Assembly (NCBI GenBank): GCA_020430865.1
Contig: JAGQIY010000073.1
Coordinates: 1 to 12,735, forward strand
Direction: 5' to 3'
DNA from: Myxococcales bacterium
GTDB lineage: Bacteria > Myxococcota > Polyangia > Polyangiales > Polyangiaceae
DNA length: 12,735 bases
Shown here: positions 5,766 through 12,735 of the stretch, piece after piece
Numbering within the stretch: the first letter of the stretch is position 1
Layout of the letters: each line of letters starts with the position of its first letter
Program-made: the position numbers and the translations under genes
The notes under the pieces: generated by a model
Told to the model about the DNA's origin: nothing
Database searches by the model: none
What the model saw: the letters and a program-made list of their open reading frames with translations, nothing else

Positions 5766-7073
5766 ATGAAGAAGCCGAGCCCCACCCCTCGATGCCTCGC
5801 TGCGAGCTGCCTTGCAGCGCTCGTTCCATTCATGCTGTCGGCGTGTGGTAGTGACGACAGCACCTCCCAAGGCTCGGGCGCAGCGGGAGGCGTTGGAGGC
5901 AGCGCGGGGGCGACCAGCGGGGGCAGCGGGGGCAGCGGCGGCAGCGGCGGATCAGGTGGCTCGAGCGCAGGGACGGGCGGCACGGCTGGCGACGGGGGCG
6001 GGAGCTGCCACGCCGCCGCTCCCCCAGATCATGCGGTCCTGCAGTTCGTGGTGTCACACCCGTACGACGACATGGGGGCCCAGGCGCCCACCTACGAGCT
6101 GGTGGAGGTCGATGGCACGACGCTCACTCGGGGACCGACGTTCGACCTCGGGCGTAATTTCCTCGGAGAAATCGTCTTCACTCCGGACGGACAGCTTGGC
6201 TTCGTCGCAGAGGACGATGGGAAGCTCGGAGTCTTCCGGCTGGGGGAAACCGGTCCCGAGGTGATCCACGCCGCCTACGAGGGCTCGTTCTACGCCAGCG
6301 GCGTCGTCATGGATCCTGACGGAAGCAGGATTTACATACAGGACGGAAACTGGCGCGAGAACGGCGGCGGGCTCTACGCCCTGGACATCGCCTGCGATGG
6401 AAGCCTGAGCAACGAGCGCAAGCTCGTCGAAGCGAAGCTGCCCTACGGGTTCGGGTTCTCTCCCACGGATCCGAACCTCGCCTACGCCTTCGCCCGGGAT
6501 CTGGCGGACTCGCCCAGCGGCGAGGACTTCCATGTGCTCGCCTGGGGGATCACGCCGGCGCGCAGCGCCGGCACCAGCGTCTTCGGTGACGAGGAGGCAC
6601 AGGTCTCCACGCTGGTAGTCACTCACGACGGCAAGTTCGCGCTGATGGGGGACAACGCCGGCTTCTCCAGCGTCCCCAATCGGGTCGGCGTCGCCAGGCT
6701 CGGCGCCTCACCCAGCATGGCGCAGGTACTTAGCCCGATGGAGGACCCCATCGACATCGTCACTTCGCCTTTCGACGACGCCGCCCTCGTGGTCTCGGGA
6801 TTCGGCGAGAAGCTGTGGATCCTGGACTACGACCCCTCCGCGAACGAGCCGTTCAGTATCCGCGGGGAAGTGAGCTACAGCTCCAAGCCCGAGCTCCCTG
6901 CGCGAGCCGTATCCATCGATCGGGGCCAGCACCGCGGCCGGGTCTTCGTGGCTGAGAACAGCGGAATCCGCATGCTTCGCTTCGCCGCGGGCGGTCAAGT
7001 GACGGACGAGGGCGTGCTCGACTTCGGAGACGGGTCGACGAACGCCGTGGGGAGCATCGGCCTCGTGCCGTGA
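5766..7073 (+). CDS. Beta-propeller-type lipoprotein with Gly/Ser linker
   Basis: The product is 435 residues from ATG 5766. An earlier in-frame ATG (5640) is rejected because the later start alone gives a proper lipoprotein signal: MKKPSPTPR, a hydrophobic stretch, then lipobox LSAC with Cys27. Residues ~28-80 are a linker of GGS/GGSG units. The globular part (82-435) shows repeated propeller-like strands: IVFTPDGQLGFVAEDDGKLG (136-155), VMDPDGSRIYIQDG (181-194), FSPTDPNLAYAFARD (231-245), VVTHDGKFALMGDN (284-297), IVTSPFDDAALVVSGFG (331-347) and GRVFVAENSGIRML (391-404). That suggests 6-7 blades of the YncE/lactonase-like kind. It should sit in the outer membrane or periplasm as a lipid-anchored protein; no catalytic motif is evident, so binding or scaffolding is as likely as an enzyme. 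There is no Shine-Dalgarno sequence. It is convergent with the large TPR gene. Confidence 0.85.
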   Translation: MKKPSPTPRCLAASCLAALVPFMLSACGSDDSTSQGSGAAGGVGGSAGATSGGSGGSGGSGGSGGSSAGTGGTAGDGGGSCHAAAPPDHAVLQFVVSHPYDDMGAQAPTYELVEVDGTTLTRGPTFDLGRNFLGEIVFTPDGQLGFVAEDDGKLGVFRLGETGPEVIHAAYEGSFYASGVVMDPDGSRIYIQDGNWRENGGGLYALDIACDGSLSNERKLVEAKLPYGFGFSPTDPNLAYAFARDLADSPSGEDFHVLAWGITPARSAGTSVFGDEEAQVSTLVVTHDGKFALMGDNAGFSSVPNRVGVARLGASPSMAQVLSPMEDPIDIVTSPFDDAALVVSGFGEKLWILDYDPSANEPFSIRGEVSYSSKPELPARAVSIDRGQHRGRVFVAENSGIRMLRFAAGGQVTDEGVLDFGDGSTNAVGSIGLVP

Positions 7074-7081
7074 GGACGCAC

Positions 7082-7098
7082 GCGGCGTTCGATGCCGC
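7082..7098. terminator. Hairpin between convergent genes
   Basis: GCGGCGT-TCG-ATGCCGC forms a 7-bp stem (one G-T pair) with a 3-base loop, 8 bases after the lipoprotein stop and in front of the opposing gene's stop. There is no T-run. A terminator or bidirectional end is plausible from position. Confidence 0.35.
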
Positions 7099-7128
7099 AG
7101 GGGGGCTCGGCGAGGCGCCGTGCTGCGT

Positions 7129-7155
7129 GGTCGCGTCCTGCGCGGTCGCGTCCTG
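7129..7155. repeat. Two-copy 12-bp direct repeat, period 15
   Basis: GGTCGCGTCCTG occurs at 7129-7140 and again at 7144-7155, inside the 103-bp gap between two convergent genes. No function can be assigned. Confidence 0.6.
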
Positions 7156-7176
7156 AGCGGCGCTGCCCACCGCGCC

Positions 7177-10100
7177 TCACCGCAGTCTGGCCTGAGCTTC
7201 TCGGTTGTTTGGCTGAACCTCGAGCGCCTTCGTGTAGGCGTCCTTCGCGGAGGCCTTGTCGCCGAGCTCCGCTTGGATGTCCCCGAGCAGCACCCAGTAG
7301 CTTCCGCTCTTTGGCCGCTGGGCAACGACCCGCTTGGCCCAGCGCAATGCCTCTTGCTTACGATCCCACTTCACCAGCACGCGCGCCAGGCCAGCCGCAG
7401 CCTCCACGCGACGAGGCGAGAGCACGACCGCGCGCCGATAGAGTCGCTCCGCTCGCGGGTAGTTGCGCTGACGGAAGGACTGATCGGCCTTGGTCTGATT
7501 GATGTGCGCCAAGCTCTCGATCTGGGCCGCATCATCCGGCTCGATGCCAGCCGCCTTGAGCCACTCGGTCTTCGCCTCTGCGTAGCGTCCCGAGAGCGCG
7601 AGGGCGTCACCCAGCAGCTGACGAGTGTCGTCGACCTCTTCGGAGATGGCTCGCTCGAGGTAGTCCGTGGCCTGCTCGCCGTCACCGAGCATCATCAACA
7701 CCAGGCCGAGCCCGCTCATCGCCCTGGTTTCCTCGGGGGAAAACACGAGCGCCTGACAGTAAGCCTGCTGAGATCGCACGAGATCCCCGGCGATGATCAT
7801 GCGCTTGCCACGCTCGATCTCCCGCAGCGCTGCCCCCTTGCCGCCGGCCTCCGGGTCCTGAGCTGCCAACGCCTGCTTGCAGCTCTTCGCCTTCTTCTGC
7901 TGCGGAGCTGGCAGGCCGCTGCTGTCTGCGGTGCTCGGAGCGGAGGATCCCCGCGGCTTGTCTTCGGGCTCGGTCTTCGCTTCGCCTTCGGCGCTCGTCG
8001 CTGGCTTCGCGTCGTCTGCGTTCGCCCCTGCGGGCGGCTCTGCATGCGCCGCTGCAGGCGGCTCAGCCTCGCCGGCTGGCGCAGCTGACTTCTCGGACTC
8101 GGCTGCTTCGGGCCTCCCTGGCTCCGCCGCGCTCCGGGGTTCGAGCGGCCTGCTCGACTCCGCAGCGCTGGCAGGCTCCTCCTTCTGGAGCGGAACGCTG
8201 GCGAGGGCCTGGGGTTCGGGCTTGCTCTCACCCCCAACCAACAGCGCCACGAGCAGCAGCAGACACAGCGACCCCATCGCCGCCCCCACGCCGATCATCA
8301 GCTTGTGGCGACGTGACAGACCCTGCTTCGCGGGCGGACGCAGGCTGGTTGGCCCCGTCACCGACTCGTCTGAACCATCGCTCAGGTGCGGGAGGCCCGC
8401 GTTCGCGACCGGAAGGGCAGTCGTCCCGGGAAGTCCCGGGGCCGCGAGCGCGCCTGGAGTTACCCCAGGAAAACTCGCGACTGTAGGCTCCAGCAGCTGC
8501 GTGCTGTTGAGGCCCGCGGGCTGCGTTGCGATGCGCGGGAGCGCGGGTGGTAGATCACTCGGAGGGGGCGCAGGAATCGACTCCGGGATCGGCGCCTCCT
8601 CGGACTCGGCCAAACCCAGCGCCACGTCCACCGTGCTCATCAGGTTCGTCGCGTTGCTCGCGCGCCCCGGCTCGACGTGGACCCGCCCGGATCCAATGTT
8701 GAGCAGCGCCGCCAGCGCCTGCGGGCCCTCGAGGCGCGCCCCGGCCTGGGTGAAGCCAACCGCCCCCGCCACCAGGCTCTGCGCGATCGACACCTGCACG
8801 TAGTACCTTGGGTTCCGCACGGTAACCCTCAAGGCCTGCTCCGTCGTCAGAGCACGTACGAGGCGAGCGGGGCCTAGAGCCTCCAGTCTCGTGTCGAAGG
8901 CCTCCTGGCTCGAGAGGCGCGTGGCGATCAGCCGCTCGGGTTCGGCCAGACCCGCCAGACGATTCAGCAAGACCGAGGTGTTGGGCACCCCGCGCTCTTC
9001 TGACCAGAGCTCGTCCCAGTGCACCACGAGCAGCGAGGCCCAGCGCAAGCGGCGGTGCTCTCGCATCATCTTCACCAGGTGGTAGCCGGCCCCCTGGAGC
9101 TGCGTGTCGCCGATCACCAGCACCATGGGATCGAGCTGACGGAGGCGACCGAAATGCGCCCTCGACGGTTCCAGATCCGTCACCACCACCTGCGCGCCGC
9201 GGGCACGGAGCTCCTGGGCCACCGCGTCAGCTCGCGCCGAGTCATCGTCGGCCAGGATGACCCGCAAGCCGCTGACGTCTGCGGCGGGGAGATCGTCCTC
9301 GAGGTCCGTCGCGAGCAGCTCGACGGTGCCCATCGCCCGCTCGTCGAACTCGTAGAGCAGCGGCTCGGCGACTTCTATCTGGCTACGCACACGGGTCACG
9401 AACTCGTCGATCAGGGTTGCCAGGGGGCGACCTCGACCAAGCACCAGCCGCACGCCTTCGCGTTCGCCCTCTTGCTTGACCGACAGGATCCCGCTGCGCA
9501 GCTCGTGCGCCAGGGTGTCCACGAGCTCGTTGAGCGTCGCCTCGCCTACCCGTCCGAGCGCCTCCCGACGCTCGGGGATCTCGCGCACCAGCTCCGAGAT
9601 GCGTTCGGCAAGCGTGCTCACGCTCGCGCTCTTGGGGATCACCGCCGCCGCGCCGTGGCGGAACGCAGCCAGGCGAGCGCCCAGATCCGGATCGTCCGTG
9701 ACCAGCGCCACGGGCACGACCGAGCTCAGCGGAGACGACGCGAGCTCGTCGAGCAAGGCCCGAGTCTCGGCTCGGCCACCGTCCCCCATCAGCACCACGA
9801 GATCGGGAGCTGCGACGGTCACCGTCGGCACCACGTTGCCGAGCTCGGCAGTCTCGACGAACACCGACTGCCTCCCGAGCGCCTCGGTCAGCGCTTCGTG
9901 TAGCTCGTCGCTGAAACCAACGAGCAGCACCGCGGGCTCATCAGTTCCGTCCGGAACCGACGGAACCTTGCGGCGCGCACCGGATTTCTCGCGAGCGAGG
10001 CTCTGCAGGTCCACGCGTCGGGTCGGAGCTTCGTCGTCGAAGGCCTCGGGATCGTCAGCGGCAGGCCGCGGCTCGTCGCCGAGCGGCGGCAGCTTCAGCT

Positions 10101-10797
10101 CCATGCCCCTCGCACGGGCGGCAGGGGCCTCCCGTGGCTGCGAGATGGGAGTCGGGCGCAGCGCCGCGATGGGCACCGGCTTGACGCGGGTGGGCTCGTC
10201 GTCCGCGATGGCGAGGTCCGCGGGTGGCGAGATCGTCTCGGCCGCGTTCGCGTCGTGGTCACCGGCTGGCTGCTTGGAGAGCTGGCCGGTCGGGGCGGGG
10301 TCCAGCGCTGCGGCCGGCGTCAAGGCCGGAGTCGCGCCGGGATTCGGCAGCACCAGGGTCCGATCGAAGGCCATCGAGCTGGGCGCGGGCATGACCGCGG
10401 TCTTGCCGAGATCTTGCCTGGCGCGCTGGCTACCCGTGGCGTGCTTCGTCGCGGCTTCGGCTTGCGGGGGCAACACCGCGGTGCGCCCCAGCTCGCTCTT
10501 CTCGTCCTGGCTCGCGCCTCTTCGGTTCCGCGGGGGAATGAGATCGGGCGAGACTCGGGGTGGCGGGCGCTTGAGCGGCGGCGGCGCCACCGGGATCACC
10601 TCGGGCTCGGGGCTCGATGGCATCCGAGAGGGGCGCGCGCCGCTGGGTCCAGGGATCCCCAGCAGTGTCTTCTGGGGCGCGCGACGCGGCGCGGCCGGCA
10701 GCGATGCGCGATGAGTACCCGACCCGTGCCCAGTGTCGTCCGGTCCCTTCGGACCTGGACGTGGGATCTTCGGTCGGGGATCTGCCATCCCTCCCAT
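7177..10797 (-). CDS. Large membrane protein: two receiver/DUF4388-like modules, one TM helix, C-terminal TPR array
   Basis: The product is 1206 residues from ATG 10797; ATG 10788 is a close alternative, but a GGAGG lies almost against it. Residues 1-286 are Pro/Ala-rich and disordered. Receiver-like 1 is ~288-405; it lacks the acidic pair and has Met337 at the phospho-acceptor site but keeps the Lys389 motif. DUF4388-like 1 is ~414-490 (RSGILSV...VLGRGRPLATLIDEF). Receiver-like 2 is ~511-625, with VILADDD (513-519), a possible acceptor Asp564 and no clear Lys. DUF4388-like 2 is ~635-732. A proline-rich linker follows, then SRRHK and one membrane helix (832-854). After this come an Ala/Glu/Pro-rich stretch (857-965) and about six TPR units (994-1198). 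Positive residues before the helix put the receivers in the cytoplasm and the TPRs in the periplasm. It probably links cytoplasmic signals, phosphorylation-dependent or not, to an envelope protein assembly. No kinase gene adjoins. The domain calls are by eye; the DUF4388 calls are the least certain. Confidence 0.85.
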   Translation of the reverse strand: MGGMADPRPKIPRPGPKGPDDTGHGSGTHRASLPAAPRRAPQKTLLGIPGPSGARPSRMPSSPEPEVIPVAPPPLKRPPPRVSPDLIPPRNRRGASQDEKSELGRTAVLPPQAEAATKHATGSQRARQDLGKTAVMPAPSSMAFDRTLVLPNPGATPALTPAAALDPAPTGQLSKQPAGDHDANAAETISPPADLAIADDEPTRVKPVPIAALRPTPISQPREAPAARARGMELKLPPLGDEPRPAADDPEAFDDEAPTRRVDLQSLAREKSGARRKVPSVPDGTDEPAVLLVGFSDELHEALTEALGRQSVFVETAELGNVVPTVTVAAPDLVVLMGDGGRAETRALLDELASSPLSSVVPVALVTDDPDLGARLAAFRHGAAAVIPKSASVSTLAERISELVREIPERREALGRVGEATLNELVDTLAHELRSGILSVKQEGEREGVRLVLGRGRPLATLIDEFVTRVRSQIEVAEPLLYEFDERAMGTVELLATDLEDDLPAADVSGLRVILADDDSARADAVAQELRARGAQVVVTDLEPSRAHFGRLRQLDPMVLVIGDTQLQGAGYHLVKMMREHRRLRWASLLVVHWDELWSEERGVPNTSVLLNRLAGLAEPERLIATRLSSQEAFDTRLEALGPARLVRALTTEQALRVTVRNPRYYVQVSIAQSLVAGAVGFTQAGARLEGPQALAALLNIGSGRVHVEPGRASNATNLMSTVDVALGLAESEEAPIPESIPAPPPSDLPPALPRIATQPAGLNSTQLLEPTVASFPGVTPGALAAPGLPGTTALPVANAGLPHLSDGSDESVTGPTSLRPPAKQGLSRRHKLMIGVGAAMGSLCLLLLVALLVGGESKPEPQALASVPLQKEEPASAAESSRPLEPRSAAEPGRPEAAESEKSAAPAGEAEPPAAAHAEPPAGANADDAKPATSAEGEAKTEPEDKPRGSSAPSTADSSGLPAPQQKKAKSCKQALAAQDPEAGGKGAALREIERGKRMIIAGDLVRSQQAYCQALVFSPEETRAMSGLGLVLMMLGDGEQATDYLERAISEEVDDTRQLLGDALALSGRYAEAKTEWLKAAGIEPDDAAQIESLAHINQTKADQSFRQRNYPRAERLYRRAVVLSPRRVEAAAGLARVLVKWDRKQEALRWAKRVVAQRPKSGSYWVLLGDIQAELGDKASAKDAYTKALEVQPNNREAQARLR

Positions 10798-11461
10798 TGT
10801 TTCTCAGTGGGCGCCAGCGAACCAGTCCTTGGTGAGCGAAAGCATTGAGCTTCGCGTCGACGGACAGTTCCACACCCGGCGAAGCGTGATGCGGGAAGGT
10901 GCCCCAAGAAGTACTTCACTAAGCCGGCGTCTCCGCCCAGAGGTAGACGCACACGCGCGGTGGCTTCACTACCTGTGCGCGCGTGCACCCTCCCATCACG
11001 CGCGCCGCCCAGGCTTCGATCAAGAGTTCCTTCGCGGAAACACGAGCTGAGCGTTCGGCGGCCGTTCCTCGTGGCTCCTGGCGCATGGCTCCTGACTCCT
11101 GACTCCTGGCGCGCATGGCTCTTGACTCCCGGTTCCTGACGCGGGGAGCCGAACCCACCAAGCGACTCGAGCATGTGCCCTCCCCCCCCAGCCGATCCTG
11201 ACCTTCGACGCCAGGAGCCCGATCGCACAGGTCACCGGGATCCGAGGCATCGCCCGGACTCTCGCGGCTCGTTTCGTGGCGTCCGACCCAGGCACGGGAA
11301 ATCTGAGGCTGAAGTCAGTTTTCCGGTATGTGTCGGGCGTGGTATGAAACGCGTTCGCGCCGGGGCAGCCAGCTCTGACTGCAGGTTGCGCGCGGTTCGA
11401 TGGTTCGGCGACACAACGGGGCGCTAGGCCTGCTCGGGCGAGCGACCCACTGGAGACGATG
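10798..11461. other. 664-bp gap between divergent genes, no supported gene
   Basis: Several short open frames cross this gap, but none has a ribosome site, sensible composition or a recognisable product. It should contain promoters for the large minus-strand gene and the plus-strand lipoprotein. One weak ECF-like arrangement on the minus strand, GGAACT (10871-10866) and TCAATG (10848-10843) 17 bases apart, precedes the large gene. A TATGAA -10-like hexamer is at 11342. Other structure: a palindrome GAAGTACTTC at 10908-10917, a heptamer array at 11072-11139, and a run of eight C at 11182-11189. Confidence 0.5.
11072..11139. repeat. Degenerate 7-bp tandem repeat array (CTCCTGA/CTCCTGG)
   Basis: From 11072 the sequence is built of CTCCTGA-type heptamers. 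There is one copy, then a GCGCATGG spacer, then CTCCTGA-CTCCTGA-CTCCTGG, a CGCGCATGG spacer, and CTCTTGA-CTCCCGG-TTCCTGA. An inverted copy, CGCCAGGAGCC at 11209-11219, matches GGCTCCTGGCG at 11073-11083 exactly. It is not a CRISPR, because the spacers are alike and very short. It lies outside genes. Confidence 0.65.
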
Positions 11462-12487
11462 ATGAAGCTTGGAGTTGTTGGGTTGGCTTGCGTGGTGGGG
11501 ATGAGTCTGAGTGCGTTCGGCTGCTCCAGCGACAGCTCGGACGGCGGCAACGGCAACGGGGGAGCGGGTGGCGGAGGCAACGGCGGCGGAGGCAACCTGC
11601 CGGCGTGCATGCCCACGGCCGACGAGTGCTACGGCGACGGGCCGACGGGGCCTGGCGCGGAGTGCCTGGCGAAGACCGACAACTCGGCATCCGATACCTG
11701 GACGGGGCGCTTCTCGTTCCTGAAGATCGACAAGCCGGCGGCCCTCGCGAACAAGCTGATTCAGGAGGTCGTGGTGAACAAGGGCATCGCCCTGAACCAG
11801 CCAAACTGCCAGGAGACTGGTGACGGCACGTTCACCTGGCTCATCGAGTTCAACTCCGCCACCGGGAAGCTGAAGACGGGAGGCGGCGATCCGATCACGG
11901 ACCCGAAAGCAGGCGCTTGCTTCGTCTCCCTCCCGAACTCGAGTCCAGCGCTCGAGGTCAAGCCGGTCGAGGTGGACGTCACCGTGGACGACCAGGGCAA
12001 GTTCGGCGCTTCGGTGGACGGCGTCGTGGTGCCCATCTTCCTCGACGTGAACAAGTCGAAGGTCATCCTGCTGCCGCTCCACGGCATCACCTTCGACGGC
12101 CAGTTCAGCGAGGATCACAACTGCGTCGGCAAGTACAACGGCGACCAGTTCAGCCCCTCGAACCAGTGCCTGCCAGACGCCACCGAAGATCAGACACTCT
12201 GGACCACCGGGGGCCACCTCAAGGGCTACATCACGATCGAAGAAGCCGAGGAAGTGTACATCGACGATCTGGGCACCAGTCTCTGTGCACAGATCGCTGG
12301 GACCGACTGGAAGGGCAAGCCCGACGGCAAGTGCTCCGACACCGATGCCTGGAAGGCGGGCGAGCGCCCCGAAGGCGACTGGTGCTCGGAGACGAACGCC
12401 GCTGCAACCGCCGACTGCAAGGACGCTTGGGCGCTCGAGGCAGGCTTCGCCGCTTCCGCGATCAAGATCAACGGCGACTGCCAGTGA
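11462..12487 (+). CDS. Cysteine-rich lipoprotein of unknown function
   Basis: The product is 341 residues from the second of two adjacent ATGs; GGAG lies 6 bases before 11462 and only 3 before 11459. The signal peptide (MKLGVVGLACVVGMSLSAFG) ends in lipobox SAFGC with Cys21. A Ser/Asp/Gly/Asn-rich linker follows to about residue 45. The mature part holds twelve further cysteines spread to the end (C49, C56, C68, C116, C153, C221, C236, C275, C291, C308, C319, C340), an even number that suggests up to six disulfides in an oxidising compartment. Recognisable strand pairs include VEVDVTVDDQGKFGASVDGV (169-188) and LKGYITIEEAEEVYIDDLG (253-271). I know no named family for it. It should be lipid-anchored in the periplasm or on the outer membrane. 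It stands alone, with a 664-bp upstream gap and a strong hairpin 57 bases downstream. Confidence 0.85.
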   Translation: MKLGVVGLACVVGMSLSAFGCSSDSSDGGNGNGGAGGGGNGGGGNLPACMPTADECYGDGPTGPGAECLAKTDNSASDTWTGRFSFLKIDKPAALANKLIQEVVVNKGIALNQPNCQETGDGTFTWLIEFNSATGKLKTGGGDPITDPKAGACFVSLPNSSPALEVKPVEVDVTVDDQGKFGASVDGVVVPIFLDVNKSKVILLPLHGITFDGQFSEDHNCVGKYNGDQFSPSNQCLPDATEDQTLWTTGGHLKGYITIEEAEEVYIDDLGTSLCAQIAGTDWKGKPDGKCSDTDAWKAGERPEGDWCSETNAAATADCKDAWALEAGFAASAIKINGDCQ

Positions 12488-12543
12488 GAGACCGAGGCTA
12501 GCGAGAGCTGAGCCTTCCGGACCGTCCAGGCGCGTGACGACCC

Positions 12544-12576
12544 CGCGGGCGCTGCTCCATCGGAGCGGCGCTCGCG
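12544..12576 (+). terminator. Long stem-loop after the cysteine-rich lipoprotein gene
   Basis: CGCGGGCGCTGCTCC and GGAGCGGCGCTCGCG pair over 15 bp with two G-T pairs and an ATC loop. It begins 57 bases after the stop. Only TTT (12581-12583) follows, 4 bases beyond the stem, so it fits a GC-rich terminator with a poor T-run. A structured RNA role is less likely. Confidence 0.6.
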
Positions 12577-12667
12577 CTGGTTTGTGGGGTCGAGATGCCC
12601 GCGTGTCTTTTTGGGGCACTCGCCTTGCCAGGATCCCATGGGCGTTACTTCGTGGTAGACGCGCGCG

Positions 12668-12735
12668 ATGCAGCTGGCGCGGCTCATCGGACCGGAGCTG
12701 AAGGCGCTCCTCGAGGAGAGCCCGGCGGAGCTGCA
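12668..12735 (+). CDS. Start of a gene cut by the right edge, possibly MgtE-type magnesium transporter
   Basis: ATG 12668 opens a frame to the end of the window (22 complete codons). An in-frame TAG at 12656 leaves it as the first start. No ribosome site is clear. The visible residues MQLARLIGPELKALLEESPA then EL resemble the N-terminus of MgtE magnesium channels, where a short ARL.GPE.. segment precedes the EE..P.EL helix of the cytosolic N domain. With so few residues the family is a guess, but the frame composition and start support a real gene. Confidence 0.5.
   Translation, partial: MQLARLIGPELKALLEESPAEL

Noticed and set aside
7877..8803. Plus-strand frames of 300-400 codons opposite the large TPR gene (also 9019-9903, 9476-10714)
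   Set aside because: They are stop-poor antisense frames of a GC-rich gene; the minus-strand frame has receiver and TPR content, and these do not.
11072..11139. Possible CRISPR array
   Set aside because: Units are 7 bp, spacers are alike and very short, and no cas genes are present.
10919..11228. Short minus-strand frames in the 664-bp gap
   Set aside because: They are arginine- and serine-rich translations of the heptamer repeats and surroundings, without ribosome sites.
11315..12619. A 434-codon minus-strand frame opposite the cysteine-rich lipoprotein
   Set aside because: The plus strand has a signal peptide, lipobox and ribosome site; the antisense product has no recognisable feature.

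Overview
The window is about 12.7 kb of GC-rich DNA, mostly chromosomal in character, with third codon positions that are mostly G or C. Two predicted lipoproteins carry long glycine/serine or glycine/asparagine linkers directly after the lipobox. There is also a very large protein combining receiver domains, DUF4388-like domains and TPRs, and a YifB-type ATPase. This mix suggests a deltaproteobacterial myxobacterium, probably of the Polyangiales (Sorangium/Polyangium) type. That assignment rests on style and composition, not on a marker gene.

Layout, left to right. (1) 1-1384, minus: YifB/ComM AAA+ ATPase, cut by the left edge. (2) 1515-3181: a divergent pair, a minus-strand protein with two SnoaL-like folds and a plus-strand TetR regulator. 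Their 92-bp spacer holds a perfect 20-bp palindrome and a second, imperfect copy, so this looks like a self-contained repressor-controlled unit. (3) 3182-3709: a gap with no intact gene but a coding-like minus-strand frame. (4) 3710-4700: a plus-strand SUKH (SMI1/KNR4-like) protein facing a minus-strand GFA-family zinc protein, with a small hairpin between their stops. (5) 4884-5294: a DoxX-like membrane protein, divergent from the GFA gene. (6) 5281-5581: remains of a minus-strand gene that appears frameshifted and 5'-truncated. (7) 5766-7073: a beta-propeller lipoprotein. (8) 7177-10797, minus: a 1206-residue single-pass membrane protein with two receiver/DUF4388-like modules on one side of the membrane and a TPR array on the other. 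(9) 10798-11461: a 664-bp gap with a small heptamer repeat array. (10) 11462-12487: a cysteine-rich lipoprotein followed by a 15-bp stem-loop. (11) From 12668 to the right edge: the start of a gene that resembles mgtE.

No RNA gene, CRISPR array, insertion sequence or prophage was seen. The most interesting items are the large duplicated receiver/DUF4388/TPR membrane protein with its repeated threonine motifs, the TetR operator pair, the frameshifted remnant at 5281-5581, and the cysteine-rich orphan lipoprotein. Most other genes are single, separately oriented units rather than operons. Domain names are assigned by eye.
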